Notes under the pieces: model-generated
What the model saw: only the letters and a program-made list of their open reading frames with translations
Database searches by the model: none
Told to the model about the DNA's origin: nothing
In this document: positions 34,941-48,400 of the stretch, one piece after another
How the letters are laid out: every line of letters starts with the position of its first letter
Numbering within the stretch: position 1 is the stretch's first letter
Position numbers and translations under genes: made by a program
DNA from: Synanceia verrucosa
Taxonomy: Eukaryota; Chordata; Actinopteri; Perciformes; Synanceiidae
NCBI GenBank assembly: GCA_029721515.1
Contig: CM056563.1
Span: 22,716,954-22,780,953, forward strand
Direction of reading: 5' to 3'
Length of the DNA: 64,000 nucleotides

Positions 34941-35742
34941 ACAAGGACCGAAACTCTGGGTGGAGATGTCGGTGGGAGTCCACCGTTCATTTTTATCAAC
35001 GATTACCTGGAAAACCTGCTGTATGAATTTCGTGAATTTCGCTAATAGAACTGTTGATTTATTTTCATAATCCAGAAGCATAAATTTCAGTTTAGTTTTG
35101 ATGTAATCTGCTAATAACTGTAGCCTGTTTCAGCATGACACAATTGCTGTAATTTACTGATTACATTGATATTGTGATTTTTTTTTTGATGAATGTTGTT
35201 TAGCTGGAAGTACTGGAATTATCAGGGTTGGTCTAGAAGCCAGTTGTTTATTTTGTACATAGAGATAATATGAATCAGCAGATATACAATGTATAGATTC
35301 CAACTGTCCGTTATAAATTTATTCCACTAAATATATTGTTGGAACGTCACTTTTCTTTCCTTTTTCTTTTGGAAAAGAGGAATATCTTAAAGGCTTTGGC
35401 ACAGATGGCACTTGTTAGTAGGATCAATTCATTGGTTGTTTTGGTCTTTTCATGGGATTTAGTTTGACATGAATAAAAATCCAGAACATCACCAGCCTCC
35501 TTTTATTTTTGAATCCTCTTTAAAGCCATGCATGCTGCTGCAACAAGTGAAATACACTCAACACTTGTGCTGATTAAATCGAGCATTACTCTGATTCGAA
35601 CAGAAGAAATGACACTCAGTCTAATACAGCGCAAACTGGTTTTATTCCATTTTGCTGCTTGGCCCCTCAGTCAGTATAATTAAGCCAAGTACACTGCAGA
35701 TCCTTAAAGTTTTAAATAAGCAGCAGAACACAGCTGATCCGC

Positions 35743-36379
35743 TCAGTGATGGGAGTCCTCGTATCCGTCGGGCAGAGGGTTGGTGTGAGGGTTGTGGATC
35801 AGAGAGTGGTTCCCATCGCCCCACGGAAATCTCTGGAAGGAGACAAACGGTGATATTAATCCCATACCGTTTGTTTGTTGGGGGAGGGTGGTTTGAGACT
35901 CACCTTGGTGCGGATACGCAGGTGAGAATACGGCACAAACTCTGGCTGTTCATGCGGGTGCGACTGCATCTTCATGTAAGCGTTGGCCATGCAGACCCCA
36001 ACACCAGGAAGAGCCACAACGAAGGTCAGAATCTTCCAGGTCCTCGCTGTGGAAATCACAGTCAGAAAAAAGTGCATGAGTGAAGCACTAAGTAATGACG
36101 AAATATCAACATTTCATCTCATGTCACGATGTCATCCCTAAGCATTTGCCAAGAATGAGCATGAATGTGCAGGATGGCTGCCGGCCAGCTCTGCAGGCAT
36201 TTCTGTTAACGTTCAACAGAAGGCTGCGACTGTATGAGACTCAGACGTGTGAATCTGGACGCTTTTCTTGCATTTTTGGTTTTGAGAGGAGCAGTAAAAA
36301 CACACCAACCTCCTCCCTCGTGGCTTGAATTTGACGCTGCAGCAAGCACCCGACGAGCAGCCAAAGCAGAAACCGACAT
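35743..36379 (-). CDS. cox6a2: Cytochrome c oxidase subunit 6A2
   Basis: There are three exons: 36379 down to 36310, 36046 down to 35904, and 35832 down to 35743. They give 100 aa. The N-terminal ARRVLAAAS stretch is a mitochondrial presequence. TWKILTFVVALPGVGVCMAN is the single membrane segment, and EFVPYSHLRIRTK plus FPWGDGNHSLIHNPHTN are the family signature. Subunit VIa is a nuclear-encoded inner-membrane subunit of complex IV involved in regulating its activity and dimer. I choose 6A2 over 6A1 because armc5 and rusf1 are nearby, as in human 16p11.2. A minus-strand AATAAA lies at 35641-35646, about 100 bp past the stop. The gene converges with armc5. Confidence 0.93.
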
Positions 36380-39300
36380 CTGTGGAGGTGGAAGAGAAAG
36401 CTCTGCAGTGTGATTTAATGTTATACACCAGAAGAAGTGCCCTGTGTTATGCCTCTGTTTGTTTAATGTCAAATCAAAAGTCTTTACACTGAGTCAAAAC
36501 ACACACAGTAAAACAATGTGGAAATAATGACAACCACTGATAACAGATATGTCTCTGTTATGAAGTCATTTGCAGAATGAAGAGCTAGTTTGTCATACAG
36601 GCGTCTGTCAACAAACAGTAGGCGGTTGAGGCCTGTAAGTGCTGCTCTTTATTAAGAGTTATACTGCACTTAAATCATAATACATTCAAGCAGAAACTTA
36701 CAGTTTCTTCAGGCAGGCAGTGTTCAGTACGCTCTGATATCCTCTTCGTTTTATGGTGAAGCTGTTTTATTTCTTCTCCTTCCTGCTTTGTGTTGTTTGT
36801 CCTTCAGTCTGTCCTGGGCTGAACTCAGTGTGTCAGACTCCTCCCCACTTCAATCTGTCCATGCGCCAAGAAACGCACCGACGTTTATATTTGGGCAACT
36901 GTAAAGTCTGGCTGATACAGGATGAGGCGAAGAGGAGGAGGAGTGTTAATGCTGCACTTCAGAGGGCTGACCAGTCTTTAATAATGGAGAAGACTCATCA
37001 GGTTTTTGTCATAAACTGTGTTCAGAGCAGCACTCGAAGCACCTGTGGCTCAGTTCTAGATCCCCAGTTTGTTTACATCAATTTATTTATTACTTGCTTA
37101 TTATTTTAAACTCTTTTTCGGTCAATCCTGTCTTTAGATTATGAACACTGATGCCCTGAAGTCTAGTGAGTGCCATATTAGAGGAAAGTCCCGTACAGTA
37201 GGATGAAATGTAAACAGTGTTCAGATAATATCACACCAGTTTGTTCTGTTGTTGAACAAATTCTAAGAGTATATTTTGATTAAACAGGAAAAGTAAATTA
37301 TACCAAGAAAATTAATGATTTATTGTCCCAAAATGTTGTGTTATTACACTTCTGCCCTCATAACAATAATGTGAATTATGTACACATTTATAGATGTAGG
37401 TGTCAATAAAACAACACAAACTAAATATCAAATAAAACAGTGTACAAATAAGTGTTCGGGTACTACAGGCTTTTATTTTGACAGTTGAAACAGGAAAATC
37501 TGGGTAAGATATTAAATTATACAAATGGAACAAGCATGGACTGTTAATGAAAAGTTTGTTAATTATTAAATTACATTTAGCTTGGCCTGCTAAACCTTTA
37601 TGTTTAATGCTGGCTTCTGTTTTGGTAATCACAGCAGTGACCTTAGGTGAAAGAATAACAGGTATATTATCTATATAAATGGTTAAAACATTTGTTTACC
37701 TGAAGGTAGACTGTCCAGCAGATGGTGTCGTGTTGCTGCAAGTTCACTGTCCTTAACGGCTCCTTCAACTTCAGCTTCAGGTTGTTGGTATTATTTTTCT
37801 ACAGGCTCGCCTCTGCAGGTTAAAGTGACCCTCTGTGACCTTTAAAATAAAAGTGTGCAGCGTGTTGAGTAGCGAGCAATGTCAACTCCAACTTTAAAAG
37901 ATAAAAAAAACATAAATTAGTGAAGAGTAAGTTTTCATTCTATTTCATTCAGTTGTGCAATACAAGTACATTTACCTGACTACTGTACTGTACTATGCAG
38001 TGACTGTTAATTCTTGATATTAGTGAAGTCTTTGTGTTTTCTGTCTGGGCAGCTTCAGGCTTCAGTGCAAACAGCAGAGCCAGCAGGTGATGTCAACCCA
38101 TCATGCAAGCAGCCAGTCTGAACGTCTCGCGCTTGTGTTATTGTGGGCAGAGGTTAAACACCATCCAAGCTTCAAGACTCCACGCACGGACCTGTACTGG
38201 CAGGTAGACAGGTTTGAGGTTTGCAGGTGTGCAGCTGGACTCCAGATTATGGCTTCATTTCCTGCGTGTACATTCAGAGTCTACATAAAGAGGCACTAAG
38301 TATCGTAGCTTCCCATCATCACTTAGACACTCATGTTCCTCCTGAGCTCAGTTTCTCTCCACAGCAGCTTTTTTGTTGCTGTGATGATGGACAGCTTGGA
38401 GTTAATACACACACAGCAGTCAGAGGAAACACTGTAGACTCAACACAGCAAACTGGACAGACACATTCACACATAATGATGTGTAAATAAAACAAAATAT
38501 ATATACTGTATATATATTTCCCTGACCGTGTCTCTCCGCTGTTAATTTATAGCATGAGGAATGTAAGTCATGGCTAAACTGTGTTATGCAAGTAAAAAGG
38601 TGAGTTCAGGTGACTTCACAGAGTCCCTCAACCTTTTTCTGATTATGTTCATGCCAAGAGAAAGACGACTGTGAATCGTGTGTGTGATACAGTAAGTGTG
38701 TGTGATGTTGGACAGAGGTGAAAGCAGCGGCTCTCTCCATATTTCTGCATCTATTTGAGAAACGGTCACATTTTAACTCTTTATTGAACTTCTACCATCA
38801 TCTTCTGCTCCTTTCAGGATGCTCAACGTAGTTTTGATGCTGAACTTTGTCTTGCAGCACTTCCACTCCTATAACTTGAATGATTTTGCTGCTATCTAAT
38901 TGTTGTTCCTGCGTTGTAGGACTGTACAATGATGGAAAGTATGAGTGCTTCTTAACACTGGAATGACGTCTGTAATTGTGAGTTTGTGAGACTGGGACCT
39001 GCAGACATGAAATATTGCATTACATCAATATTGTCCCAGTCTGACTGAGACGGCGGGGGGTTTAAACGATGGCGAGAGCCGACGTTACTCTGCAGTGGAA
39101 ACTTCCATACGCTGTACATCACATGAGCTGCAGACAGGGAGCTCAGTGTCTCATTGTCTGAGGTGTGGATGTTTATTTAGTCTGGCATAACAAGTAAAAT
39201 GACTGTTGTGTCCACCTCTTGACACTCATGACTCCCTTTAACCAAAGATCCAGTTTTAAGTTTTGGCTCAGAGGTTGTTTTGAAGTTCCTCGACTGAGTA

Positions 39301-40715
39301 AATTTGCAGCTGTAATGTCTTCCTCCACTCTGAGGACAAAAGCTGCTCAGCCAGATGCAGGTAAAAAGTCCTGGATGAAGAGCGAGCCAGCAGCATCGCT
39401 CTGTAGGTCTTTGTCTTCTTCACCTAATGTGTGCACGCTACATGGAGCTGAACACTAATATTAAGCCCCCTGGAGGTGGCCCTCAGTTTAAAAGGTGGAG
39501 GAAGAAGAGCATTAAACCACTAATAAACACAACTGGTCCCCAGGCTAAGAAGAAGAACTTCAAATTAGATGGTAAAATGATTTTGGTGTTCTGAAACTGA
39601 TCGTTTTACCAGATCTTCATTTAAAGTGTTGAAGTTTAAAAACCTTGATGAGATCCTTAGTATTAGCTGGGATAGGCTCCAGCCACCCTGCGACCCTATG
39701 AGGATAAGCGGTAGAAAATGGATGGATGGATGCAGCAATCCAAACCATGATCCCATGCTTGTAGCATATTGACGACAGCTGTGATATTTAGGAATAACAG
39801 ATTGATAATATTAATATTAATAATTACAACAAAAACAATTACTAACGCAGTTGTTGGCAATGAAATCCTTTTGCAATTATGCAATTTATATACATATATA
39901 CAAAAATAATATATAACGATGATAAAATACTGTAATAATACACATATGATAATTTAAATTATTCTTTTAAATTAAAGGAATTATTAAATAAAAATTAAAT
40001 GCTTTTGTACAGTTTTGGTTACACACTCTTTTCTGAGTGTAATTGTAATTACTTTGCCAAAAAAGAGACCAAATACACAGTAAACAAAGTTGAATTAAAT
40101 TTGCATATTTGCTACAGATCACATTAAAACATGGAGCAAATGTATGTATATCAGCTTCCATTATAAATTACTAAATGACAACACGAGGTCAGGAGGAGCG
40201 TCATAATATTATGTGGCATGAGTGGCTACAGCATATTCATATTTTATTAATTTCTAATGATAATGAAGTGGTCTGCTTTATGAAATCATAAGTTATATAT
40301 TGTAAAACAATGTTTTTATCCCGTAAATCAGATGTACTTAAAGGTAATCCTGAATCTTTAACCTTTAACCTCTTCAGTATGTTTTTGAACTTAAAGGACA
40401 CATGAGGACAGCACATGAACACTGAATGTAATTTTTATGTATATATTGGAGCACACACTGTTTCTAATATGTCAGACCACAGTGAAACTGCCATCCAGAT
40501 GTTTCATCTCCCTCTTTACTGGTCTCTTGGTAAATGAACCAGCTCTTCTTTTCATAGCTTTGGCATCTCGTCCTGAAAAATGGACTCTCTCCTTATGTAT
40601 CTGATTGTTGTTGTTTTTAACAGGCAGCTCTCAAACATGCAGACAGATAAATGTTTAGGGGTGAATCACGGGTGAGGAAGTCATGAGTCAGACGTGGGTT
40701 TTGTTATTGTCTTAC
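36380..40715. other. Long intergenic region without a recognised gene
   Basis: The first few hundred bases are the cox6a2 upstream region. The rest is AT-rich with short unsupported ORFs. Items seen: a CTCF-like CCAGCAGATGGTGTC at about 37718, an ATATATA microsatellite near 38500, and a repeat tail near 39660. A minus-strand exon-like patch before a GTAAAC donor near 37700 has an in-frame stop just upstream and a poor acceptor. Confidence 0.4.
39660..39732 (+). repeat. 3' fragment of a teleost interspersed repeat
   Basis: The sequence AGCTGGGATAGGCTCCAGCC, then CGACCCTATGAGGATAAGCG and a (GATG)n tail match the 3' end of the element at 62263-62569. It is 5'-truncated, as retrotransposon copies often are. 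Confidence 0.65.
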
Positions 40716-40839
40716 CTTTGCTACCACCAGAGGAGACGATGTGGTGGTCCACACGTGTGACTTGAGTTTTCCTCAGGAGGCAAGCATCGCCATCATATGT
40801 GGTTCTCCGGTCAGACGTTTGCATTGAGTGCTGCCGTGC
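40716..40839 (-). other. Candidate coding exon of an unidentified minus-strand gene
   Basis: The segment is flanked by a fair acceptor (GTCTTGACCTCAG) and a strong donor (AAAG then GTAAGA). It is 124 bp, and only one of three frames is open (41 codons plus one base). The peptide contains MQTSDRRTTYDGDACLLRK and a His pair. I recognise no family and found no partner exon. It could be a non-coding RNA exon or chance. Confidence 0.25.
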
Positions 40840-42461
40840 CTGAGGTCAAGACATAAACTTAAACATTAGATAAAGAAACAGCTGGGGACCTCCCACACTA
40901 TAGGATATGAGGATGATCCTGGAGCAAACAGTCTCAACAGAATGGCGGCCTGTTTTTAGTGAGATTACCATGCTCTTCTGTAGAAAACTCCTTAAAAATC
41001 GTGTTTTAATTAAGGGTCTTCAGGGCTATTCCTGTAGCGTGCAGTGTGTGTTCATTGTTGCATGTTTTTCATCAACAAAACATCCAACTCAAACATGATG
41101 TAATGTTTACTTTGCAATTTACAGCGTACACATTTCACTCATTCTTTTCCTCTTGTTGTTTATAGGAAAACTGAGGTTGACAAATCACTAGAAAAACAGT
41201 GCTGTTGAACCATCTTTGATGCAGAGTTTTTTTTTTTTTTTCGAGTTCAACTCATATTTCCTGTCCATGTTAATTTTGCACACGTTAATTATTGGGGAAG
41301 AGCAGTGTATTTGCATTTGAGTATGAGCATTTATGTCTGTTTCCTCAGAGAGCTGTTCCTGATGCTTTTCCACCCAGACAAGGATGTAATCACAGGGAAA
41401 ACACAGTGTGTTTATAGACCTTCTGCTGTGGAAAGCATCCTAATAGAGGGCATCACCAACTGGTCTGAGAACTGCTCTGCCAGACCATCGGACCAACGCT
41501 CATCCCCACAGTGCAGGGGAAAAGAACAAGTGCTCGATCTGCTTGTTCTTTTCACTTTTAGACGACACTGCAGCTGCCATTATAAAGTATCTTCTGCTGC
41601 AAGCAGTGTGCACACAACTAGGACATACTTCCTCATAAGACTGAGCTTTCATATCCACCATGCAGAGAGGATGTGGGTCAGAATAGAAAATCATGCTGCT
41701 AAATATGACTGAATGTAGTCGGACAATGTGGTATTTTTAGCATACTGCATTTGACATACTATGCATTTAGACCTGCACAGGTACGTCAACAAGCCTAAAT
41801 CTGCATCCTCTCACTTATCTAGCACGTTGTCCTCATTGAATCGTTTTGCAATGATGCACATTTTTACTTTGCTGAAAGTTTTATATGGCAAATCCTGAAT
41901 CTGTGACTCTTTATGTGTTTGGAAAGCCTGTTAACATTGCAGTGAAAGGCAGACACACTGGTGTTTGCTCTTTAGCGCCGTCTTCACAGCAAAAAAAATT
42001 GTCTTTTATTCTTCTGAAGGGATTTTCGAACCTGCTTGCTTTGTTGTTTCTGTCGTCTTACACTTGTTTCTGTAACTGAAAGCGTTTGAGCTATACCTAG
42101 TGAAGAATAAAGTTTAGCCTGACTAAATATCATATTTTCTGGGTGCAGCTTGCCAAGCACAGGGGTGGTGTGAATTTCCAGTTGCAGGAGAAAATCTCAG
42201 TTGTGTGTCTCTGTGTGTGTGTGTGCACATTCTCAGCTAATGGAAATGCGCCAAAATGGGCCTTTTGGCTTTGCCCAATCAGACCGGTAGTGTGTGTGCA
42301 GAGGGCAGGACTGGCTGTGGGAGTGTGTAAGAGAACAGCATATATAAGACATCAGGGGTAGTCGTGCTTTAAGCGTCCATCCATCCATTAATCCGTCCAA
42401 CGGTTGGTGTCTCCGCTCTCCTCCGGTGCTGCTCAGTATTTTGTGCTCGGTCTCCTCCATC
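40840..42461. other. Region upstream of the grep1-like gene
   Basis: It holds a LINE relic (41380-41520), an AT-rich stretch, a short (GT)n run at about 42205-42225 and a TATATAAG box at about 42341. The last is about 120 bp before the start codon and is a plausible TATA promoter. CCATCCATCCATTAATCCGTCC follows in the 5' UTR. Confidence 0.45.
41380..41520 (+). repeat. Relic of a non-LTR retrotransposon reverse transcriptase
   Basis: The frame reading AVESILIEGITNWSENCSA resembles the block ESILTGxITxWYGNCSA near the end of fish L2/Rex-type reverse transcriptases. Only about 45 codons are recognisable and the element is degraded. Confidence 0.4.
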
Positions 42462-45400
42462 ATGCTGGTTCGAGCTCTGCTCCAGACCTCGCTGGTTCTC
42501 TGGTTGGCCCAGCAAACTCTGCAAGGCGGTAAGAAAAACACAAGATTACAAATTAAAGGCAAAACTCTGGTTGTGTTGTAATATCACAGTTTCATCAAAT
42601 ATTTCTGCCGTTTTTGTCAAACGTTTAGATTATTATTTTGTTGTATTTCAGCTTGTCTCAAACACTGTGTCAGCACATTTTATTTGCTGTTTAATTCCCA
42701 TTCTGGCCGCTCAGGTTATCATGTATAATGAATTAAAATGGTCAGACGCATCTGGTTTGATTAGATTTTACAGATTACTGTTGTATAATGATCGATATAG
42801 CGTGTCTGCTGAAAAAGATTTCATCACCATGACAATGAAATATAGCATAGTGTGGTTATTTCTGCAGATTTTTTGTAGATTTACATTTATACAATTAATT
42901 GAGTACAATTTTTTGAGTGATATATTCACTCTATCAAAGATATTCATCAGAAGCAGTGAGATTTCACCTTTAAAGCTCTGTCGGAGCTCCAGTGAGTCAC
43001 TCTCACTGACTTGTTAAATATCATGCCTGTGAGATTGAGGTCAAGAAAACCCACTGGACAACCCTCCAGTGTCAGTGAGTCACTGCGGTTTATATCATCT
43101 AATTTCTTTGAATCAAAGGATTTGATGAAAAAGTGGCGGAGGCTGGTAAAATTTGACAACCAGCCGCGAGAAGAACAAACAGACGCCAGTTTGTCTCATC
43201 CTCTATTTCCATCAATCTGATAGCTGTCCTCTCCTCCTCTGTGGGTTGCCAGGTCTGGTGGCCATATTCATGAAACGCTTGGTGGCATCTGCAAAAGTCA
43301 GTTTGTTTCTCAAAATTAGACTTATTGTGGGTGAAAGCCTGAAAGAAAACCAAAAATCTGAATAACTGACAGTTAAGTAGTAAAGTAGTTAAGAAGCGAA
43401 CAGGAAGCTTTTCTGAAAAGAGGAATTAATGATTAAGTTTGACACAACTCCTGCAATAAAAAAAGTTCACACCACTGTTTAGAAATCACCTACCTATTAT
43501 TTACATACAGTGGATGCATACATGCTAATTTAATTCACATTTATTCTAATTTGTTGTGTATATTGTATAGTAGATACGTATTCCACAGTGAATGGTATAA
43601 AGTAAAAAATAAATATGCACTTTTATTTATTTTTTTCTAAGCAAAGTCTATTTTATAGTCTACTCTATGAATGAGTTTTGAGTATTTAAAATATATTGGG
43701 AATATGTTTACGTAACAAATTGACAACAATATTTTTTTATGTTATTATAATATGCTATTATTCTTAGTATTTCTTATTTATTTCTTATTTATTTTATTTT
43801 ATTTTAGGGGTTAAACCTCAAAGTGTATCCTGGGGAAGAGTGTTGCCAGCAAGAGGTAAGTCCTGAAATTTTTAGTTAAATATTCTTATATAATACAACA
43901 TGTATTTGTGTTTTAATTACTTTGAAAACAACTCTGAACAGCAGTTTGCGATGTATTTTATTACAATTGAACTACAATACAACTAGCCAAGCTAACGCTA
44001 GTTAACGTAGCTTGGAACGTTAGCCTGACTAGCAACGCTAGCTAGGCTAGCTAGCTAACGTCTGCTCTTGTTTTAGATTATAGCCGAATACCAATTCAGA
44101 GGTATTGACAGCTTGTTTTCCTTAAGTGTTATATTTGCTTAAGTGTCTCCTTTTTGGTGTCTGTGTTTTGTTTCTCATCAGGTGTTGGCGTCGGAGTAAA
44201 ACCTGGAGGTTAGTAGCATGCGTTAGCTCTCCATTAGCTAATGCTACTGTAGCTATTCCTTTACTGATTGTTTGTGGATGCTAAGTGTGCATAGACGGTA
44301 ATGTGTTAGCATATTAAACTTAGGTGGCTAGCGTTTCTCCATTAGAGTCACTGTATGTTGAAATATGTGACGCTAATCATGTATCAGACATGTCTTTAAA
44401 TATGTCCTGGGTTCAAATTAAAATTTAATTTTAGGTATCACTTTAGATGGACACATGACATTTAATCTACTGTATACAATGCATGTAAGAAGAATGCATA
44501 TTTCTTGCTCCAATGTATGATTAATGCATATATAGCAGCCATTAAAAACAATGACTTCTCCTCAGTTGCAGGTGCCCTGGGAGCACTGGGGAGCCGATAT
44601 GGCACCAAAGCAATGAAGACTGGAAGTATGTTTGACTTTCTGCACACAGCATTGTCTTATATTGCTTTCACTTCAGTTAAGTAATGTTTGTAATTGATCT
44701 TTTTTTCTCAGCTGGACGTTATCCAGGGGCTCAGCTTGGTCTTGGTAAGTTGTCTTGCGAACAAATCTTTATATAATGCAGGTTGCAGCATCAGTAAACC
44801 TGCATACAGCACTTACATGACATCAACTTGGCAAAGGAGGATGTTTATTAAAAAATACAAATACAAAATGTGAAGAACCTTTTTTCCATTTTATGGTCAT
44901 TACACTTTTAAATAGTGAGATTTTTAATTATCCATTGAAGTTAAAAAAAACTCCCTCTGGTCCTGACACAGAGAGGCAGTCTGAGGTCTGAACTATGAAG
45001 CTTTATGGCTCAACTGCAATATGAAATATGCTCTTTTGGTTATTTTCACAGGAGGTTACAGATCTCTTGGATTAGGAGGAAGATCAGGCCTGAAGCAAGG
45101 TGGATATGGATCCCAGGGAGCCTACGGTACGTTAAAATAATATGTTTCCTTGACTTCTGTTGTAGATTATTGATTAGCTCCATGTACATAAGGGAGTTCA
45201 TTAAGATATTTTCACATTTTTACTTATCTTTCCTGTGATTGCAGGTGCAGCTCTGGGAACGGGAATGGGACTGGGAACGGGACTTTCAAATGGACTGGGA
45301 CTTGGTTTGGGCCACGGAGGGAAACGTGGTAAGACAGATTTGGTGTTTTAACTAGATCAAGTTTCTTTATTATCATATATATATATATATCATATCTATA

Positions 45401-48400
45401 TATAAAACAATTACCTCTTGTTCACCTCTATCAGCTGTTTTCTGTTGAAAACAGCCATGGCTAAAATTAGATAAGATACATGAAATATATAATATAATAG
45501 AATATAATTTATAAGGCCAGTGAGAGAGACCTGAAACTTTGTGTATTTGTCTTTATTATCAGTTTTATTCAAACTTAAAAGGGTTTACTTTATTGGCTGG
45601 GAAATAGAAGAAGGCAAAGATGAAGACAAATCTCATGTAAATGTTTGAGTCTCACCTGTAGAAATCTATTTGTGAGTAAGTTGTTGTGTTTTGTGACTTT
45701 CCAGTTTATGGCGCTGGCCTTGGCACTCTTCCGGGTAAGTCGTCCCATGTTTTCCTCTCGTTGTTTACAGCAATATAAGAGACAGCTTGCATCTCAGCAA
45801 ATAAATTACGTGTCCTTTTAAAACAGAGAAAGAAAACTGTAGTGATGTAATGAGAGTTACAGATTTGCTCGGCGTCCACTGAGCTTGGCTTTTTGTTTTC
45901 TTGCCAGGATATGGGACTTTAGGCGGCGTTGGTTATCCTGGAGCCAGACCGGGTAAGTTATCAATCACTTCTTGCCCCAGAAGCCATTACTTCTTCCATT
46001 CAGCTCACATTTGTATGCTGGAGGGGACAACATGGCTCCTGCCACAAGCAAACACTCATGCTGTCAGTTATGAATGAAACCAGGCTGCACAGAAGACGAC
46101 GTGATAATCGGATTGTTTATTGTCACATTCAAATGTAGCTGAGTAGCAAAAGCAACATCTTTCTTTAATATAATGTCCTGTTCCACTGAGATCTCTCTAT
46201 CCACCGTTACAGCTCAAGACTGTGGGCCTGTCTGAACGTAGTGTTGGCTTGTCAGTTAGCTTGTTGGGTGAAGTCATTCACAGCTCCCCTGTCTGCTATC
46301 ATTAAGAACTGGACTTGGGTTTGCCACTGGAAAGAAGGCTAAGGAACAGAAACCTGGTAAAACTTTCACCACAGCAACCTGCGGTGTTTGTGTTTGTCAG
46401 TCTGTCTGTTTGTCTTGTGGAACTAGTGTCTTTGTGATTCACAGATGCTGAGTTAATGCCGGCTTTTGTTTGCATGAAATCACAACTATCTACTCCACCA
46501 TCTGTTGTTATTTTGTGTGCACAGCAGCGCTGACGCTTGACTGCATCAGTGTTATCTGTTGCATGTTGCATGAGTTCCCCAGCTCTTATTACCACAGTTT
46601 AAAGCCTGAGGGTTAATGACAGTTCATGTTTGTGGAGGACTTAATGCTGTGAGTTATAAGATCTGAGGGCGAAACTTAATACACACTGAAATTTAATTAG
46701 AAACACAATTAAATACTGTAATATTGTGAAAGCTGAATTTTGCTCATTTGATTTGTTTGGCCACAAAAACAAAATATTCACACATTTAAAGACACATTTA
46801 AATTATATTACTTCATTGCGTCACATTAATTGGATGATAGTATGCATGCAAAAAGTCTGATGCTGATTCTTACTTTCACACATTTTGCTGTGCTCTGTAG
46901 GTTTCTGGTTTCATGCCCCGTCGTCACTTTTTTACCAAGCTTTTATTTATCAGTTGTCTTTGTCACAAACTAATGAGTCAGGTGGTGATTTCAACTCTTT
47001 GAGGTGGAAACACTTTGTTGTCATGTCATGCCTTATGTGTTGATGTTGTAACACTGACTCAACGAGAAGCACTGAGTGTCTCCCAAAGTGCTGCTGTCTC
47101 AGCTCCTAATTATGGTGATGAGTCTGTCCTTTGAAACTGGACTAATTTCAGACCATAATGGATTTTGTCTTGTCTCCATTTGGCCTTGAGTTGCCTCCAT
47201 TGCTCTATGGATGATGTGTTATATTGCATTGTCTGCTCTGATACACACATCAGTTAAAAACAGTAGATATTTTGCCACTGGCCACTGCAGTGTGCTGCTG
47301 CCTCTCAAAGAAACACTGTTGTCTCTGAACCACCAAGACGTCGTGAATGCATGATGATATTTCTCTGCTAGGTGTGTCTGCAGCAGATTTGGGGGGACCT
47401 CAGATGGCCAATCTGGGCCAAGCTGTTCAAGATCTGAAGAGAGAAAAGAGCAGAGCACTCGGACCAATGACACCCATTGATAAACAGAGTAAAGGTCTTG
47501 GTCTGGCGGTATCACAAGCACAAGGAGGAGAAAGTTACCATCCTGCGATCTTAGAAAGAAGCCATGGAGCCTCGCTGGCGGCTGGAGGTGCAAGACAGCA
47601 GCTTGATAAAGACATCATCAGAAGTCTGGGTTCTGCTTCCTCTCAGGTACAGAGTGCAAGAGACTATGATTCATCCAGCCAGCAAAACCAGAGAGCCCCA
47701 AACTGTGGATCCAGGCCTGATTTGTCAGATGTGTTGGGAATCAATCGCCATGATTTTTTGGGCTCAGAAACACAGAGGACTCACGGTGTGGTGCTCCAGC
47801 CTCATGTCGGTAAAGACGGCAAATATCTTGGACGTGCATCTCCACGAGGAGAAGGAGAGCGAGCCTTTCAGCAGCCTCCTTCACAAGAAAGCCAAACCAA
47901 CGTGTTCTCTCCTCCACAAGGTCAAGGAGCCAGGAGCTATTTATCTGCTGTAGCAGATGGACAGGGCGTCAAAGACCTCATGGCTAAAGACAAAAGTGGG
48001 CCTAGAATCCGTGGGACTGTTGCTGTCGAAAACCCTGGTCATGGTTCTCTAGATCCTCAAGCACAAGGTGGGGTTAGCTATGGACCAGTGATCCCAGGTG
48101 GAAGCCAGAGTTTAGGCATCGTAGAAGGGAAGGAAGCTAAAGGCTTTACTGCCGATGGTCAGAAAGTAAAACACCAGACTGGGAGGAATGACCAGGCAAC
48201 AAGTAAGAGCAAAGCTTTGTCTTTAAACATCATCATCATGTCTTTTTATGCGTTCCTGAGATCTGCACTAGCATTTTTCCCCCAAAATCCATTTTCTATC
48301 ACTTATCAAAATGCTTAATTACGAATTAACGCTCTCTGTTGTGTTTGAAAGTCTCAACATGACTCTTTTGAAGTGCTGTTTTCCACACTGCTGAGAAAAA

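Noticed and set aside
36753..37109. 118-codon plus-strand ORF with a signal-peptide-like start (LFYFFSFLLCVVCPS)
   Set aside because: No recognisable domain, no splice partner, AT-rich intergenic context; hydrophobic starts arise often by chance in T-rich DNA.
42571..43017. 148-codon plus-strand ORF
   Set aside because: It lies within intron 1 of the grep1-like gene, is rich in Phe/Ile/Ser as expected from AT-rich non-coding DNA, and has no family resemblance.
47219..47593. 124-codon minus-strand ORF
   Set aside because: Antisense to exon 10 of the grep1-like gene, without domain or splice support.
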